Positions 1 to 12,267 of a stretch of DNA of 38,296 bases are shown in pieces. Each line of letters begins with the position of its first letter. Position 1 is the stretch's first letter. Made by a program: the position numbers and the translations under genes. Source of the DNA: Apostichopus californicus (lineage: Eukaryota; Echinodermata; Holothuroidea; Aspidochirotida; Stichopodidae). Location: contig JAIPMN010004666.1 in NCBI GenBank assembly GCA_020650975.1, positions 1-38,296 of the forward strand, read 5' to 3'. The notes beneath the pieces were generated by a model that was given only the letters and a program-made list of their open reading frames with translations, was not told the DNA's origin and did no database searches.

Positions 1-429
1 GGGGGGGGGGGGGCATGGCCCCCCTTGGCCCCCCCCCCTTGGATCCGCCAGTGGAGGGGTGCATGGGGTGAGAGAGAACAAGAAATATCTAAATGTGTTG
101 TCGCTTCCCCGCGGGGATTCCATTGAGTGAATCATATCTCTCTCTCTCACAGTTTTGTTTTTGTATTGTTTGCTTTCCTACAAAATACTGCAGCGTCAAA
201 TCGGTCTCAAAAAAGCTATTCTGGCTCCAAATGGCGCTACGCCCTTTTGAAAATATGAATGTTCAGTTGGTATTATACGCTTCGATTTATTACCTCATCT
301 CTCTACATGTAATGTATAGGGAGATGAGGTTTTGTATTTCACTCCAGATCAGAAATGTGTGGAAGTGTGTGTGTAAGTGTGAGTGTGTTAGCAAGAAAAG
401 TGTGTCGCGAACCCCTACTAGCCCCTAAG

Positions 430-722
430 TCCTATCAAGACCAAACTTGGTGGGTAGGTGCCTGACCATGTAACCTCGTGCTTGCGTGATTGATAACGTC
501 ATAGGTCAAAGGTCATATGTCAAATACCCTCATTACTCAAAAGGCTGACCATAAGATATGTAGATAATAATGGGACAAATTTGAAATTAGTACTGATGTG
601 GTTGTTAAGGGTCGGAGTCAAAGGTCAATGTATGGGTCAAAGCTAAAATTGCTCTCAATTTTGCACACTCCTCCTAGACCGTAAGTCCAATCAATTTCAA
701 CCTTTGTGGGTAGGTGCCTGTT
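430..722 (+). repeat. Degenerate AGGTCA-bearing repeat units, block 1
   Basis: Two diverged units share TTGGTGGGTAGGTGCCTG (near 447 and 703). The block has a perfect AGGTCAAAGGTCA at 503-515 and further AGGTCA or GGGTCA half-sites at 616-645. Confidence 0.7.
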
Positions 723-1219
723 CATGTTTCTTATTCTATATGCACTCTGACCAGGTGGGTTTAATGGAGAAAAGCTGTCGCAATCGAAAGAAAGAAATTT
801 ATTTTCTGTTACCCTTATGGCGCGAACGATTTACAGTAACATCACTGCGACCGCCCATGTCAGCATGTTCATTACACAAATGTAAACAAAATAGTCTACA
901 TATATATGCGGATTTTAACGCGTATCGTCCACCTTTTTACAATTCCACGGGGGAAACGCCTGAAAACACCTGTTTACTCATTGCAATGGAAGAAAATGAC
1001 ACAATTTCACAAGCTACATCGGTAAGACCGAGAGAAAGATACTATTCAAGAGACTGAGGGACCTAGCCAAGAAAGTGAAAGTATTCCTAGGCCTAACGGT
1101 CGTTAACAAAATAGAGAGATTTGATTGGCGCGTGATCTGTTGGGCGGGGCTTGAAATTTGTTTAAAGTTTGTAGAATCTACGGACTCGTTAAAAAATCTG
1201 GCGAATTTTATTCAGCTTA
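723..1219 (+). repeat. 0.45-kb dispersed repeat, copy A
   Basis: About 90% identical over its first 130 bases to an inverted copy at 22082-22536, with identity continuing to the other end at lower level. It contains GATTGGCG (inverted CCAAT) and GGGCGGGGC (GC box) near its downstream end. It includes an open frame sharing a conserved run with copy B (KSCRNRKKEIYFLLPLWRE), but homology of the DNA explains that, and no known domain is recognised. Confidence 0.85.
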
Positions 1220-4200
1220 GAGTTTTTAACGACAGGTAACTCAATAAAAATAATGAATATTGATATGAACATTGTATAGAACGGTGACATTCTCAATGAA
1301 CTTTTAGTGCAGTTAGCTGGAAAGGTCGAAGTTTGAATTTGGCAAACAAGTACCGAAGACTTGTAACTTGAACTGATTGGCTCGGTGAACGGCACGATGT
1401 GTAGATTGAGACCAATAATTATGTGCTAAAACATAAGACCAAGTTATTTCCTTGTTATATATTGTTAGATCATACGGCTTGAATGCGTGTACCTATGGAA
1501 TTTCAGTATATATACCGTAGGTATAAACTTAAGCAGGTATCATAAAACTCTGCCTTTGTAGAAAAGCAAATATATGAAATTCTCGGAAATAGACCGACCA
1601 TGTAAACATTTTAAAGTACTAATTGTAACACAATATGAAAGATAATGCATGTATATCGTTACATTGGTAACATCACACCAATGAATGTAATGTATAGCTC
1701 CACCACCAGTCTACAAGATTCATAAACTATAACGATACAGTACAATATGAATATTATGTGATATATCATCTCTTCTCGCTCAAATGGTGCAAGAAGATGT
1801 TCATTATATATAGCTGGTGTAGCTATACAGTGGTGTTGGCAGGCAGGTCGGGCCCGGGGAGAATTCATGTAACCAAGCCCCCTGTTTGAAGCCATCATGT
1901 TTCCTTAATGATATTATGAATATGAGAATGCATTATTCTTTGTCCCATAATCCCTGCTCCACTTAATTGACCCGGGCCTGTAGAACCCTCAGCCCCACTC
2001 CCATGTTGTCGTGCCTGGTTAGCTTCCGACTTTTGTTCCAATTCTTGAGCTGAAAATTTACAGTTTCGATTTTGGCATGTATGCATACGTCTCTATATAT
2101 AGGCATATACAAGACTTCTCGTATGAAATGTTATGGGTCTGGATGAGACAAGAGGTAGAGTGGACCGCAACAAACAAAACGGTTTCTTCCTCCTCCCATA
2201 TTTGCTATTGGCGTTCCATACAAACCAGCCCCCGCATCCAGAACAACTGACCCGCCACTCGGTTTTTTTCCACCACTCCCTAATCCCTTTCGATAATTTC
2301 CTAGTTATGTTCTCTTCTCCTTCCCCTTCCTTGTCCTTCCTTCCCCCGGCAATCCCTTTTCCAGCGGTTAATGACAGTACGACTGCTACTATAACATGTT
2401 GTAGCTTTAGTTACGTTATCTCTGGTTTCTAACTTTCCACTGGTAGTGACACTGAGTGGACCGAAGCAAGGAAATATAAATAATTCATAATTCTTCCCTC
2501 GCTGTACTACGAAAAAAAAAATCCCGAGCTCGCCATGACCCAAATCATCATCCACTAATCCATTTGCTTTTTAACCGCATGCATTGCGGTTAAAGCAAAT
2601 CAGTTGATTGGCATCAGATGGTAAATACAGAGTATAGGAGTGACCATGGTACGTTGATCATAGAACTTAGAATTCTCAACAAAACATTATACATATATAT
2701 ATATCCCATGGTCCCTCTCTTTAGTAATTAATCGATTTTCCTGTCTGTTTGATATCCTTCTTATAAGGACCGTGAAGTTAAATGTGGGTGCAGCGTAATC
2801 TGTGGTAATATATTATCTATTGTCGCTTCCTTCTGATTGCGTTCTATTATATATTTTTTTTCGTTTTCTTTTTTGTATAGCCTTCTTTTGTGCGTGTGTG
2901 TGGGAGACAAGAACAATGGGCGGGGATTTTTCATGGATTACTATAGAGCTGAATACATAACTGAGAATTTCATTGACTGGCGTTCGGAAGGATTAGCAAG
3001 GAAGCCATGATAGACGGGAGAGGAGGTTTCAGGTTATACAAATAGGAACTTGAACGAGATGACAGGTTTCTCAATTTGTGTATCATATATAGCATTTCTG
3101 TTATATATTCATTGCAAGTGTAACACTTTTGCGTTAAAAAACACAACAACATTTGTTCTATAGTCTTATGTGTTTGTTTAAATGAACTTCATACTAGTCA
3201 CATACAGGAGCGCCCCTCCTTTTTTTGCAAAAAAAAGAGAGAAAAAGTGCCATGTCTATAGTTGAAAAATTATGAAAAAGATGAGATAAAAAAAAAGGAC
3301 CCATTGTTGAAAAACATCCAAATATTTTTGATCTTGTGGTACGGAATACAAAAACAATTCATGTAACTTTCGGTAAATTTGTCTTTGTGATGCAGTTCTC
3401 CTACATGGAAGTCACATGTTCCACTGCCCCGATATGTTGTGCTCCCCCTCCCCCCCCCCCCACATTGAACCCTCCTCTGCCGCCCGTGTTGACATGCACA
3501 ACTTGGTTTAACGAAGTGAATTAATTAATCTTATAACGTGGACTAGCAAATGAAACAGTTTATCAATGATGTCAAGATGTTTTTTTTTTTCAGTCTTCCA
3601 GCCCCTTGCCAATCTCTTCCTGAGGTAAGATTCACAGTATCACTCAGTTACACCAGAGATTCGCATGCGGCCCACCAACTTTCTGCGGTCAACGAGGGTG
3701 TTTTAAAAGCCCTGAATGCGCCCGCGGAACACTCAAATATCGGAGCAATGTTTATCCAACAATAAGTCAACGGAAACAAGGAATTCACTGAATGACGGAA
3801 AGAAGTAATATGAACATTTGGGGAGGGGGAGGGGGTTCGGCATAAGGTCAAATTGTGATATATTTCAACAGTGGTATATATGATGTGGATTGTAGAACTT
3901 TATCTTTAAGAATCCATTAATACAGTAATATTTCCGTCGTGCGAGTTGGTGAGATACATCATTGCTGTCGATACAAATACCACTGGGACGCTCAAGATCA
4001 CTTTGATAGCCACCTAATTTGCTTAGACCATACATGTCTATAGGTGTTATGTCCAACCATACGCATGTCCCAGAATGCACGTGAATGCAAAGATGAAACA
4101 GCAACAGAGGAACAATGCGCCAGCTGCGCGCGCATTGGCATATCATGCCAACGGAAATTCATTAACCTGTCCAAAGCATGGAGCTATTCCGTAGTTCCAA

Positions 4201-5749
4201 TTGCAGAAAGTCGTCGGTCTACCACCGTCATTGACAGGGTTCCGGCTAAAATTCGCTCACAAAGACCATGTAGGCAGTTAGTTTTAACGTTGGCAGTTAA
4301 TACAAGATCATCACTTTATGGACATGGGTAGGAATTGGCTATTAAAAACTTTTTACGTGCATGTAGCTGTTAATTTTGGTGATTCCGAAACAACGTTCCG
4401 CCGGTTATAGCTAAACTGCAAGATGATTATCAGCGTCTAATGGAAATAAGATGCGTCCATGATAAAGGGCGTACAATTTCACATTGCTGGATGCCAAGCA
4501 CAATACAGGAATCATGATGGTTCGATGAAGAATATACCCTCCCCCATGACAACTCGATCACTAGCATATCGGTGCCTGCCCCAGTTGCATAGTCAGGGGT
4601 GGTGGGCAGGGGAGGGCAGAGTTCCCGCTCACATCACGAAGGCTGGCTACGTGCCTGGGCTACCCTTGCTTTCTCATTTTCATATCATCGATCCCTTCCT
4701 ACGATCTTCCCTTGACCATCTCCATTCCCCGATCTATTTCATTTCCATTCCCCTTCCCAACTAACCATGTGCTTATACATAATTGATCCCTCAACACGGT
4801 AGCTTCGCAGTGTTCGTATCTATAATTATGAAGTTTCCTTTAGGAACTGTGCAATTATAATCGGTACCTACACATAACACTGTAGCATATTTAACCTTTC
4901 CTTAAACCTCTACCCTTTGATCTACCCTCCCCCTCCCCAAACACCCCTCCCCAATCTCCTCCATTGCCCGAATTCCTTCCCCAACCCGTATCGGGCCAAC
5001 CACTCCCTTCCCCAATCGCTCCCAATCCTTCTACTGTTTTATGAACCACCTCCAGGCCGATGAGTACTCGCAGTTAAAATGTTCATGTCGTAAGTATGCA
5101 ATTGTGCTAAAACCGTTTCGTAATGTAGTTAAATAGGATGCATATAAATGTGTCTGTTGCAAGATTGCTGTTACTGCAGTTATTAGTAAACAACACTTCA
5201 CCCACACACGTACACCGTCAATAGTAAAGATGCAGTTATTTTTTGGCCAAAAAACAACAACATATACTTCGCGCTTATGTGTAAATCTTAAGAAAGAGGA
5301 AGAACACGTATGCAAGCGTGATGTTGAAAGTCTAGATTGTTTTCGAGATTGTTGCTATAAAGAAGATATCAAGCCATGTAATCAAATATGATCCCAATGA
5401 AAGACTACCCCACGGGAATCGAACTCTTGCCTTTCGTGAGGGAATGTTTAGTAATACATTTGTTTATCATCATTGTATGATCATGCAGTGAAGGTCGCCT
5501 GGACAGAGTGCGAGAGCTTAATATTCATACAATCCTATGGATGTTGTTGATACCAGAAAGGGGGTTTAAAACAAAAGAAAAATCTAAGTGATATTTAAAG
5601 GTCATTTTAGTTATTACATATTTTTGTTAAATAATTATTTAGAAGTATTTTTATGATTTTATTTGGTATTTAATACTTAGTTTCTTAAGGTAAAGTAACT
5701 ACCAAAAAGGAGTTGGTAGAAACTCTCTCTATCATTCGAATGGAAGGTT
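1220..5749. other. Gene-free stretch
   Basis: Only short, unrelated open frames with no recognisable domain or splice-consistent chain. It holds the hairpin at 2562, C runs near 3453, and a C-rich tract at 4905-5030 (CCCTCCCC-like units). No gene was identified; an unrecognised exon of another gene cannot be ruled out. Confidence 0.6.
2562..2600. repeat. Strong hairpin (interrupted palindrome)
   Basis: ATTTGCTTT-TT-AACCGCA (2562-2579) pairs with TGCGGTTAAAGCAAAT (2585-2600) around TGCAT, with only a two-base bulge. Confidence 0.9.
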
Positions 5750-5773
5750 CCAATGACGTAACCTAATTTGCAT
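5750..5773 (+). promoter_or_regulatory. CCAAT, CRE-like and octamer cluster
   Basis: Within 24 bases there are CCAAT (5750-5754), TGACGTAA (5754-5761, CREB/ATF-like) and ATTTGCAT (5766-5773, a perfect octamer for POU factors). Such clustering just upstream of a possible first exon fits a promoter. It is a motif match only, with no TATA box seen. Confidence 0.3.
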
Positions 5774-5819
5774 TTCTGAGAATTAGGTACAGTACGGTGT
5801 GAGGAGAACAGACAAGACA

Positions 5820-5969
5820 GAGGTATTCTTTCCGTCGGATTTATTTTCCTATAACGTTGTGTCAGCGAGATGTTTTGTTAAGGAATCTTAAAGGAATTAA
5901 ACAGGGGTATGGTTGTTGAATATGTTGTGATGAAAGCGTAGAAAGAGGCGAACAGCCCTGTAATAATTG
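5820..5969 (+). other. Candidate non-coding 5' exon of the receptor
   Basis: Exon 1 has an acceptor, so an upstream exon must exist. The best candidate donor seen is ATTG followed by GTAAGT at 5970, preceded by about 150 bases with no long open frame and a promoter-like stretch. Several upstream ATG triplets (for example in CGAGATG and GGTATGG) weaken the idea. The exon's 5' limit is arbitrary. Many other GTAAGT-type donors exist in 38 kb by chance. Confidence 0.25.
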
Positions 5970-5975
5970 GTAAGT

Positions 5976-7209
5976 TACTTCTACAGTTGCTCGGTAGCTG
6001 TGTATCCGATGGACTGAGTGCATACTTTCACTATACTAACACACACCAATACCCCCAAAACAACAATTGGTGTGCATGTTGCCGTTATTATTACAGGTAC
6101 ACTAACCTAGTAAGAACCAAGTTAGGCTAAGTAAGAGATGTGTGGTGTGGTGGTATACGGTAACTTCGCTTACCCCTTAAATTCGCGTACTGTGTTACAC
6201 ATGTAGCGGCACTGATACTTGATAGCCACTGTTTGCGGGGTTCGTAAGTCAAATTAAAACTACTTTTTCAATAGCAACTTTAATCTACAAAGCAATATCG
6301 GAAACGGCCAATATTACCACAAGGAAATAAATGTTGTATTTTCAGACGTTTTTATGAAATATTTCACACGTTTAGCTAAACGTAGTTTTAACAGATGCTC
6401 GTGAATGTACAGTAAAGAAATGTTTCCTTGCTTCAGGCAGTTTAATTCTCTGTATTTACTGTGAAAGTTGTTCTAACATTGAAATCAAATAGCTGAAGGA
6501 TAGAACTAAACCCATGAGTAAAATCAGCAAAATCGTCATTATGGCCATCTCTTAAAAGGACGTTATTTGCCCTTAGGCCATACTATTGCGAACTTACTGT
6601 ATACCATCATATGCTACTACTGTACTAGTACTAGGCCTACAACTGAGTGATAGTACAACAACAAGCCTTCATTTTTGTCAATGTTGTTGCTAGGCCTAGT
6701 TATACAAGTTATGGTTGGGTTTCTTGTATAATGACTTTACTTAGGACAGGTAGAAGTAGTGTACATGAATGGATCACATGAAGCCCAACCTAGCAAGTTA
6801 CTATTTGACTCAGGCTGGCATAACGTTGCATCTATGATCTAGGCCCCTATTAATATATAAATTAGTAGGCCTAACAATGTTAGTGTTACTGTTAGGCAAG
6901 TACTTATTAGTACAAGTGTTACCATCCGAAGTAATAAGACTGAACTAACCAATTTTACTCTTTGTCAAATGTCAAATTGTGTCAGGATATTGAATTTGGC
7001 ATTAATTTACAGTATATAGAACCATAAGTTAGCTTCTGTTCTGGATACATGGTCAGTTCACAGAGGGGCCATGTTTGTCAGCATCAAGTAAGTAATGATG
7101 GATAGTTCAAAAATGCTCCTGTGTATTCGTTTGCTGACTTTGGTCTATCCTCAGGGTACCCCTCCATTACACATTAAACCTCAACCCCAACTAGGCATAT
7201 ATTAAGGAG
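5976..7209. other. Gene-free stretch
   Basis: AT-rich, with scattered TAGGCCTA-type words near 6630-6900. No gene or structured repeat seen. Confidence 0.6.
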
Positions 7210-9778
7210 CAGGCCTCGACAAATATGGTCGACAACTCACCATTGGCGAGTAGAATTTTGGCTTTGACGAATAGAAAATGCACTACGCTTGACATTTTGG
7301 CGAGTGACTCGTGGGCTAGTCAAACCCCAAAATTAGCAAGGTTATTGTTACAAATATTTCATTTTATCAATGACCAATCTCAATGAGAATTAACTGTGTA
7401 AAATAGTTCACTATCTTAGAGTTGATCTGCAGAAAACAAATCCACTATACACGATTTTCTGTCATTTTGGTAAAACATTTTAGTGTCAGAATACCAAACA
7501 CTTAAGGTGGCCAAACATCTAAATTATTTCTTAAGGCATTTCCTACATACAACCAGTCACAATTTGCAAAATATACAACAAATTAAGGAAGCACAAGAGA
7601 GAGAGATTTGAACTTGGAGATTCACTAGTCACAAACTTTGATATGTTGTAGACCATTAAAAGACACTGCTGACAGTCCAGGTTGGATTTCCACAACACTT
7701 CTCATGTTTGAGAAATGACCCTTTAAACAAGCAAGGGTCATCAACTAAAGTGACAGGACTACTGACATAAAGGTCAGTTCGGTAGATGCAACATAAAGCT
7801 CACTGAGAAAACATTCTGTAAGATTTTTATGGCTTCAAATGACATGTTTATAGTACATTATATATCTTTCAAGAACAAGTGGAGTTGTATGTCATCCATG
7901 ATGCGTTCTTGTTTATGAATAACATGTTTGGGTTGAGTTATTAGAATTGATAAAACAGCGGATTATTAAAATCTAGGTCTGGCAGTACTGTGGAGCCTAC
8001 TGTTTGTAATCATGTCTGAAGCCTTAAAGGAGCACTCCAGAGTGTTAGCTTTTTTGTGAACTGCACATATCAAGACTAATCATCTGACTTAAGTCATCCT
8101 ATCAATAAAGTCACCCTTTAAGTAACAACATTAAAACAGTGGAATACCTATAGTACCGTAGAATCTCTCAGTCATACCTCAGATATCTTTGGGTTTCATA
8201 TCAGAACCATTTGGTTGATTTCTTTGGACGTGGGCTAAAGCAAGTATCACTAGTGTAGTACAGGATCTTGTACTGTTTTGGATGGTTGTAGGTTCTTGAT
8301 CATCAGTTAGTACTTAGGTTAATCACAGTTCGCATCCACTACAATAAATCTCTCACTTTAATGAAGTTTGGGAAAAGTCATGAAATGCTATCAGCATTAT
8401 ATGCCTTGTTTTGGTTTACTAGTCTACACAACAACAAGACTTGTTACAAACATTCCACAGCATGTATTATAAAGCCAACACCTCAGGGAACTTGAAGCAA
8501 GTTGAAATCGTAAAGCTGATTTTGTTTTTGTCAATGACCAATGACATAAACTGTGTGAAATGGTTGTCTCTTTGTACATGCAATGGAGACAGGTAATTTT
8601 CTTGTGCAGTGGGTTGTTCAGTTCATGAACTTCACAAAGCATTCTTTCCATCTGTTTGCAAACTTTCACCTTGTTTAAAATGTACTTAATTACCATTTAT
8701 CACCCTGGAAGAGGTTGAGCTTTAAAAGTGTGTAATAGAATGGAATTTAATAAATATAAACATGAAGTGCTCATACATATTCATTTCTTGTCCAATTAAA
8801 ACAAGTTTCTTGAAGTTGGACATTGATCTCATGACGGGCCTGGCTAGGGTCAAGCAAGTCAAGCTTACTGTATCACTCTTGGTCCTACCTATGTTAGTCT
8901 GCTTACGAACACATGGAAATCCCATGACCAGAGTATTAAAAGACATAAGAGCACACAATTACTACAAATTATGGAACTTTGTAAGAAATTGTAACAACAA
9001 CATTCATTGTGTGGACTGTTTAAAATTAATGAGTCAGTGCCTCAAGAGCTTTCTTTGTAGAGCCGATGTGATAAGATTCAATCCACAGATCACGATTTGC
9101 CATTTTGTTAAAATTGTTACAAAACATTTTAGCCAAAGGATGCAACTGCCAAGTTGTTAGGCTTTGCTTCACTGTTTACTCATGTTTACTCTGATGGATT
9201 TTTCATGCATAATAGATCACTTCCTGACAATTTAAGCATGTCTGTAGTTGAGTAACAGCTGATTAACCCTATCTGCGACAAGAAAGTAAATTAAAAATAA
9301 AATATGGAGAATAATGGAGTCATGGCTCACAATTGTAGTGGAGCTAGACCCTATTCCCCAAGCCTAGCTATCAGTACTACAGTAATGTTACATAATCCAA
9401 GTAGCCAGGCAGTGGCCTACGTGACAACATTCCTTGCAAACTGGTTGCAACAAAATAGGTGGTCTTTATGAGTCATCGTATTTAAAGTATTTTTCTGTGT
9501 CATATTTTACATTGTTTACCGCTTTTGTTTAGGGAGACAAAGTTCAAATTCCGTATTGCACAGAAACAACATCTTCCAAAGTGCATTATTTTAGCTGTGT
9601 GTATGACTAGCCTAGGTTAGAAAATTGCATTTGCACTTCTACAACGGACAAATATGGAGTCTGAAGCTTAGCATTACTAGTGGCGAGTGAATTTTTCTGT
9701 TTTTTCATTTTGGCGAGTAGAATTTTTAGTCACGATCGCCAAATGGTGAGTACTATTAAAAGAAAATGTTGAGGCCTG
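7210..9778. mobile_element. Probable decayed DNA transposon with CAGGCCTC inverted ends
   Basis: CAGGCCTCGACA at 7210 is matched by the inverted CAGGCCTCAACA ending at 9778. Inside both ends are inverted blocks of the form ACTCACCAT(T)TGGCGA and copies of TGGCGAGTAGAATTTT. No convincing 8-bp flanking duplication remains (TTAAGGAG versus GAGTCTAA). The interior also has a diverged internal repeat (around 7440-7500 and 9080-9145, sharing CACGATTT and AAAACATTTTAG). No transposase domain is recognisable. It could be one old element or two separate related ends. Confidence 0.5.
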
Positions 9779-9840
9779 GAGTCTAACTGTATTTTTTTAA
9801 GCATTGTCCACCAGCCTTGATAAATTTCTTGTTGAGAAGA

Positions 9841-9874
9841 ACCTGTTTTTTTCTGCTTCGTGGGAAAAACAGGT
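9841..9874. repeat. 10-bp hairpin
   Basis: ACCTGTTTTT (9841-9850) and AAAAACAGGT (9865-9874) around a 14-base loop, just right of the 7210-9778 element. Confidence 0.85.
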
Positions 9875-10445
9875 AAAACTTAGATGAACTGCAGTCTGAG
9901 ATCACTGTTCATTCCTGGGTTTAATTTCTTGACGGTCTTTTCATGTCGATATTCCACTTTTTAAAGCATATTTCTTATGAACTGCCACTTACTAAGTCAA
10001 TGTTATCACGTAAGTTATGATACTACATTAAAGTGTAATTTATAGACATTTTTAATTATTGTGCACAAATATTAATAGTTCCATCATGCCATCTCACTGG
10101 TCCTTTGGCTCCAACTTCTGTACAGTGATGTTTCCCTATAGCCTTACTAGAAATTTATTAGAGCACTTCAGAAGCTAAAGCCTGAAGAGCTGAGGAACTG
10201 TTCGAACTATAAAGTATAGAAGAAGTGTAGTTATTTAAGCAATAATGGCTGACTCTACAGTATGTAGGCTATGGAATGCATTCAGAGTTTGGTGGATTTA
10301 AAATCATAAACACTTGCATTCAAATTCCCATTCTGCACACAGTTGCATTAAGAATACATTTTGCATTCTGAATCACACTTAAATTTTGAATTACTTTCAT
10401 ACAGTAGTCAACAACAGTCGTCGTAGTTTTAAAGTGTTGATCTGT

Positions 10446-10453
10446 GCTGCTTA
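10446..10453. repeat. 8-bp target site duplication, left
   Basis: GCTGCTTA immediately before the CAGGG end; identical to the right copy. Confidence 0.85.
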
Positions 10454-12259
10454 CAGGGCTCAAAATAGACGGGGGCGAAGGGCGATTCCCCCTACAAAGT
10501 TGAAAAATCGCCCCAGAAAAGAAATCACGAGGGCGAAAAAAAATGCAAATACCGCTAAAATCGCCCTCCACATGTACTGCTCATGTACTGTACAGTCAAC
10601 GGGCGCCGCACATTTAGAAAGATACAATACTGTGAAATAAATCACTGAAAAAACTCTGACTGCCAATCTTATCCTTTTGTTATAATATAACAGCTTGGTT
10701 TCTACGTTCGCTCAGACACCACCTAGCTAGCTAAAAATATATCGGTTCGTCGCGTGATCATTTTCGCACACCCGTGTACTTGTATTTTTTTTCTCCCAGC
10801 TAGGTGGGTATCCGGGTACCCGGAAAAAATTTGTTTTACCTCGTGTATCACGATTTTCAAGAAATTACATATTGCATGCTATAATAAATGAATTATATTC
10901 TCTACTGACAATGTTTTCATGTTCAAATACGTAGACCTAGATAAGGTATAATACCTTACTCAATAATTTCTATTGGCTTTTGTTTCTTTCATTAACTTCA
11001 TATAATTAACATTACTACTAACATCGCACTGCCGCCGCTGCTTATGCTTGCTCTCCACGTCTATTGGATCAGACCATATAAATATTTAGCTCTTAAATTT
11101 AGCTCTTAAACAGTTGTTACTACTACTATCTATTATGCAGGCCCAGGGTTCTCATTAGCCGCGAGATTGCGCGATTCGCGCAATTTGATCGCATTTGGAA
11201 TAAACGATTAGTAAAAAGCCACTAGCGATTATTATTTTTTAGTTATCCCGTATAATCCATAAACATCTCGTAAAATTCCTTGTCAGCCTTTCCTTCTATG
11301 AAATACACCAATGAATAAATAATATCTTCCACATGGTAGCCTAACACCACACTCAGTCAATGGGAAATCTAGCTAAGCCTAACCATCTGTTTATTCGCTG
11401 AAATTGTGACGCAGTTATAAGATATCCATGGAATACTTTCATTGTTGCTGTTACGTTCGACCACATGGTTGCCTAACACCACACTAAGTCAATGGGTAAT
11501 CTAGCCTAGCCATATCTGTTTAGTAGCTGAAATTATGACGCAGAACGATATCCATGGAATATTTTCGTTATTGCTGTTATTTTCGACCACATGTTAGCCT
11601 AACACCACACTAAGTCAATGGGAAATCTGCCTAACCATCGGTTTGCAATTTTTTTTTTAAATCACACTTTGCGTAGGATTCGGGTAATAAGTTAGGAACC
11701 GGGTAGTGTCGCGTCAGGCGGGTACCTTCGTTATTGCTGTTATCTTCGACCACATGGTAGCCTAACACCACACTAAGTCAATGGGAAATCTGCCTAACTT
11801 TCGGTTTGCAAATTTATTTATTTTTAAATCACACTTTGCGTAGGATTCGGATAATAAATTAGGAACCGGGTAGTATCGCGTTGGGCGGGTACCTTCGTTA
11901 TTGCTGTTATCTTCGACTACATGGTAGCCTAACACCACACTAAGTCAATGGGAAATCTGCCTAACCGTCGGTTTGCCAAAAACACAAAAAATAAAAAAAT
12001 CACACTTTGCGTAGGATTCGGGTAATAAATTAGGAACCGGGTAGTATCGCGTCGGGCGGGTACCCGGGTAAACCGTGCAAACACTAAATTTTACCGATAA
12101 AATGTTGTAAAATTTAATAAATTTGTAGCTACAATTTATACAGGAGAAACAGCCCTCGCAACACCAAAAAGAGCCCCCGTCATTAGTTAAACAGCCCTCG
12201 TAAAAAATCTGCTTGTGCTGAAAAGAGCCCTCGTCACCAAAAAATTATTTTGAGCCCTG
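10454..12259. mobile_element. Non-autonomous hAT/P-like DNA transposon, 1806 bp
   Basis: The two ends are perfect 14-base inverted repeats, CAGGGCTCAAAATA at 10454 and its complement ending at 12259. Both are flanked by the identical 8-base direct repeat GCTGCTTA (10446-10453 and 12260-12267). An 8-bp target duplication with CAGGG-type ends fits the hAT or P superfamilies. Subterminal regions at both ends carry several GAGGGC/CGAGGGC repeats, as expected of transposase-binding sites. No transposase frame is present, so it would need enzyme supplied in trans. The intact target duplication suggests a fairly recent insertion. It lies upstream of exon 1, inside the first intron if the candidate 5' exon is real. 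Confidence 0.85.
11329..12064 (+). repeat. Two-type minisatellite inside the transposon
   Basis: Five copies of a module starting CCACATGGTAGCCTAACACC begin near 11329, 11461, 11587, 11750 and 11917. The first two units are about 130 bp and carry a GACGCAG...GATATCCATGGAATA segment. The last three are about 165 bp and replace it with CACTTTGCGTAGGATTCGG...GGGCGGGTACC. Tandem expansion inside the element is seen directly; function is unknown. Confidence 0.85.
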
Positions 12260-12267
12260 GCTGCTTA
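12260..12267. repeat. 8-bp target site duplication, right
   Basis: GCTGCTTA immediately after the inverted end; identical to the left copy. Confidence 0.85.

Noticed and set aside
1..60. Poly-G and C-rich start of the window
   Set aside because: Simple-sequence runs like others in the window; nothing further is supported.
93..428. 111-codon open frame near the left edge
   Set aside because: No domain, spans a GT-rich low-complexity stretch, no supporting splice or signal features.
704..1057. 117-codon open frame
   Set aside because: It lies within a dispersed repeat; the shared peptide with the inverted copy follows from DNA identity, and copy B has an indel and no matching full frame.
3601..3626. 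Mini-exon between TTCCAG and GTAAGA
   Set aside because: About 22 bases with no link to any gene; such pairs are expected by chance.
4044..4331. 95-codon open frame with several Cys residues
   Set aside because: No recognisable zinc-finger spacing or homology; overlaps an antisense frame.
5405..5440. tRNA-like B box on the minus strand (GTTCGATTCCC)
   Set aside because: No A box, the T-stem bases do not pair and no cloverleaf can be formed.
8762..9160. 132-codon open frame
   Set aside because: No recognisable domain, inside a probable decayed element, and a similar-length antisense frame overlaps it.
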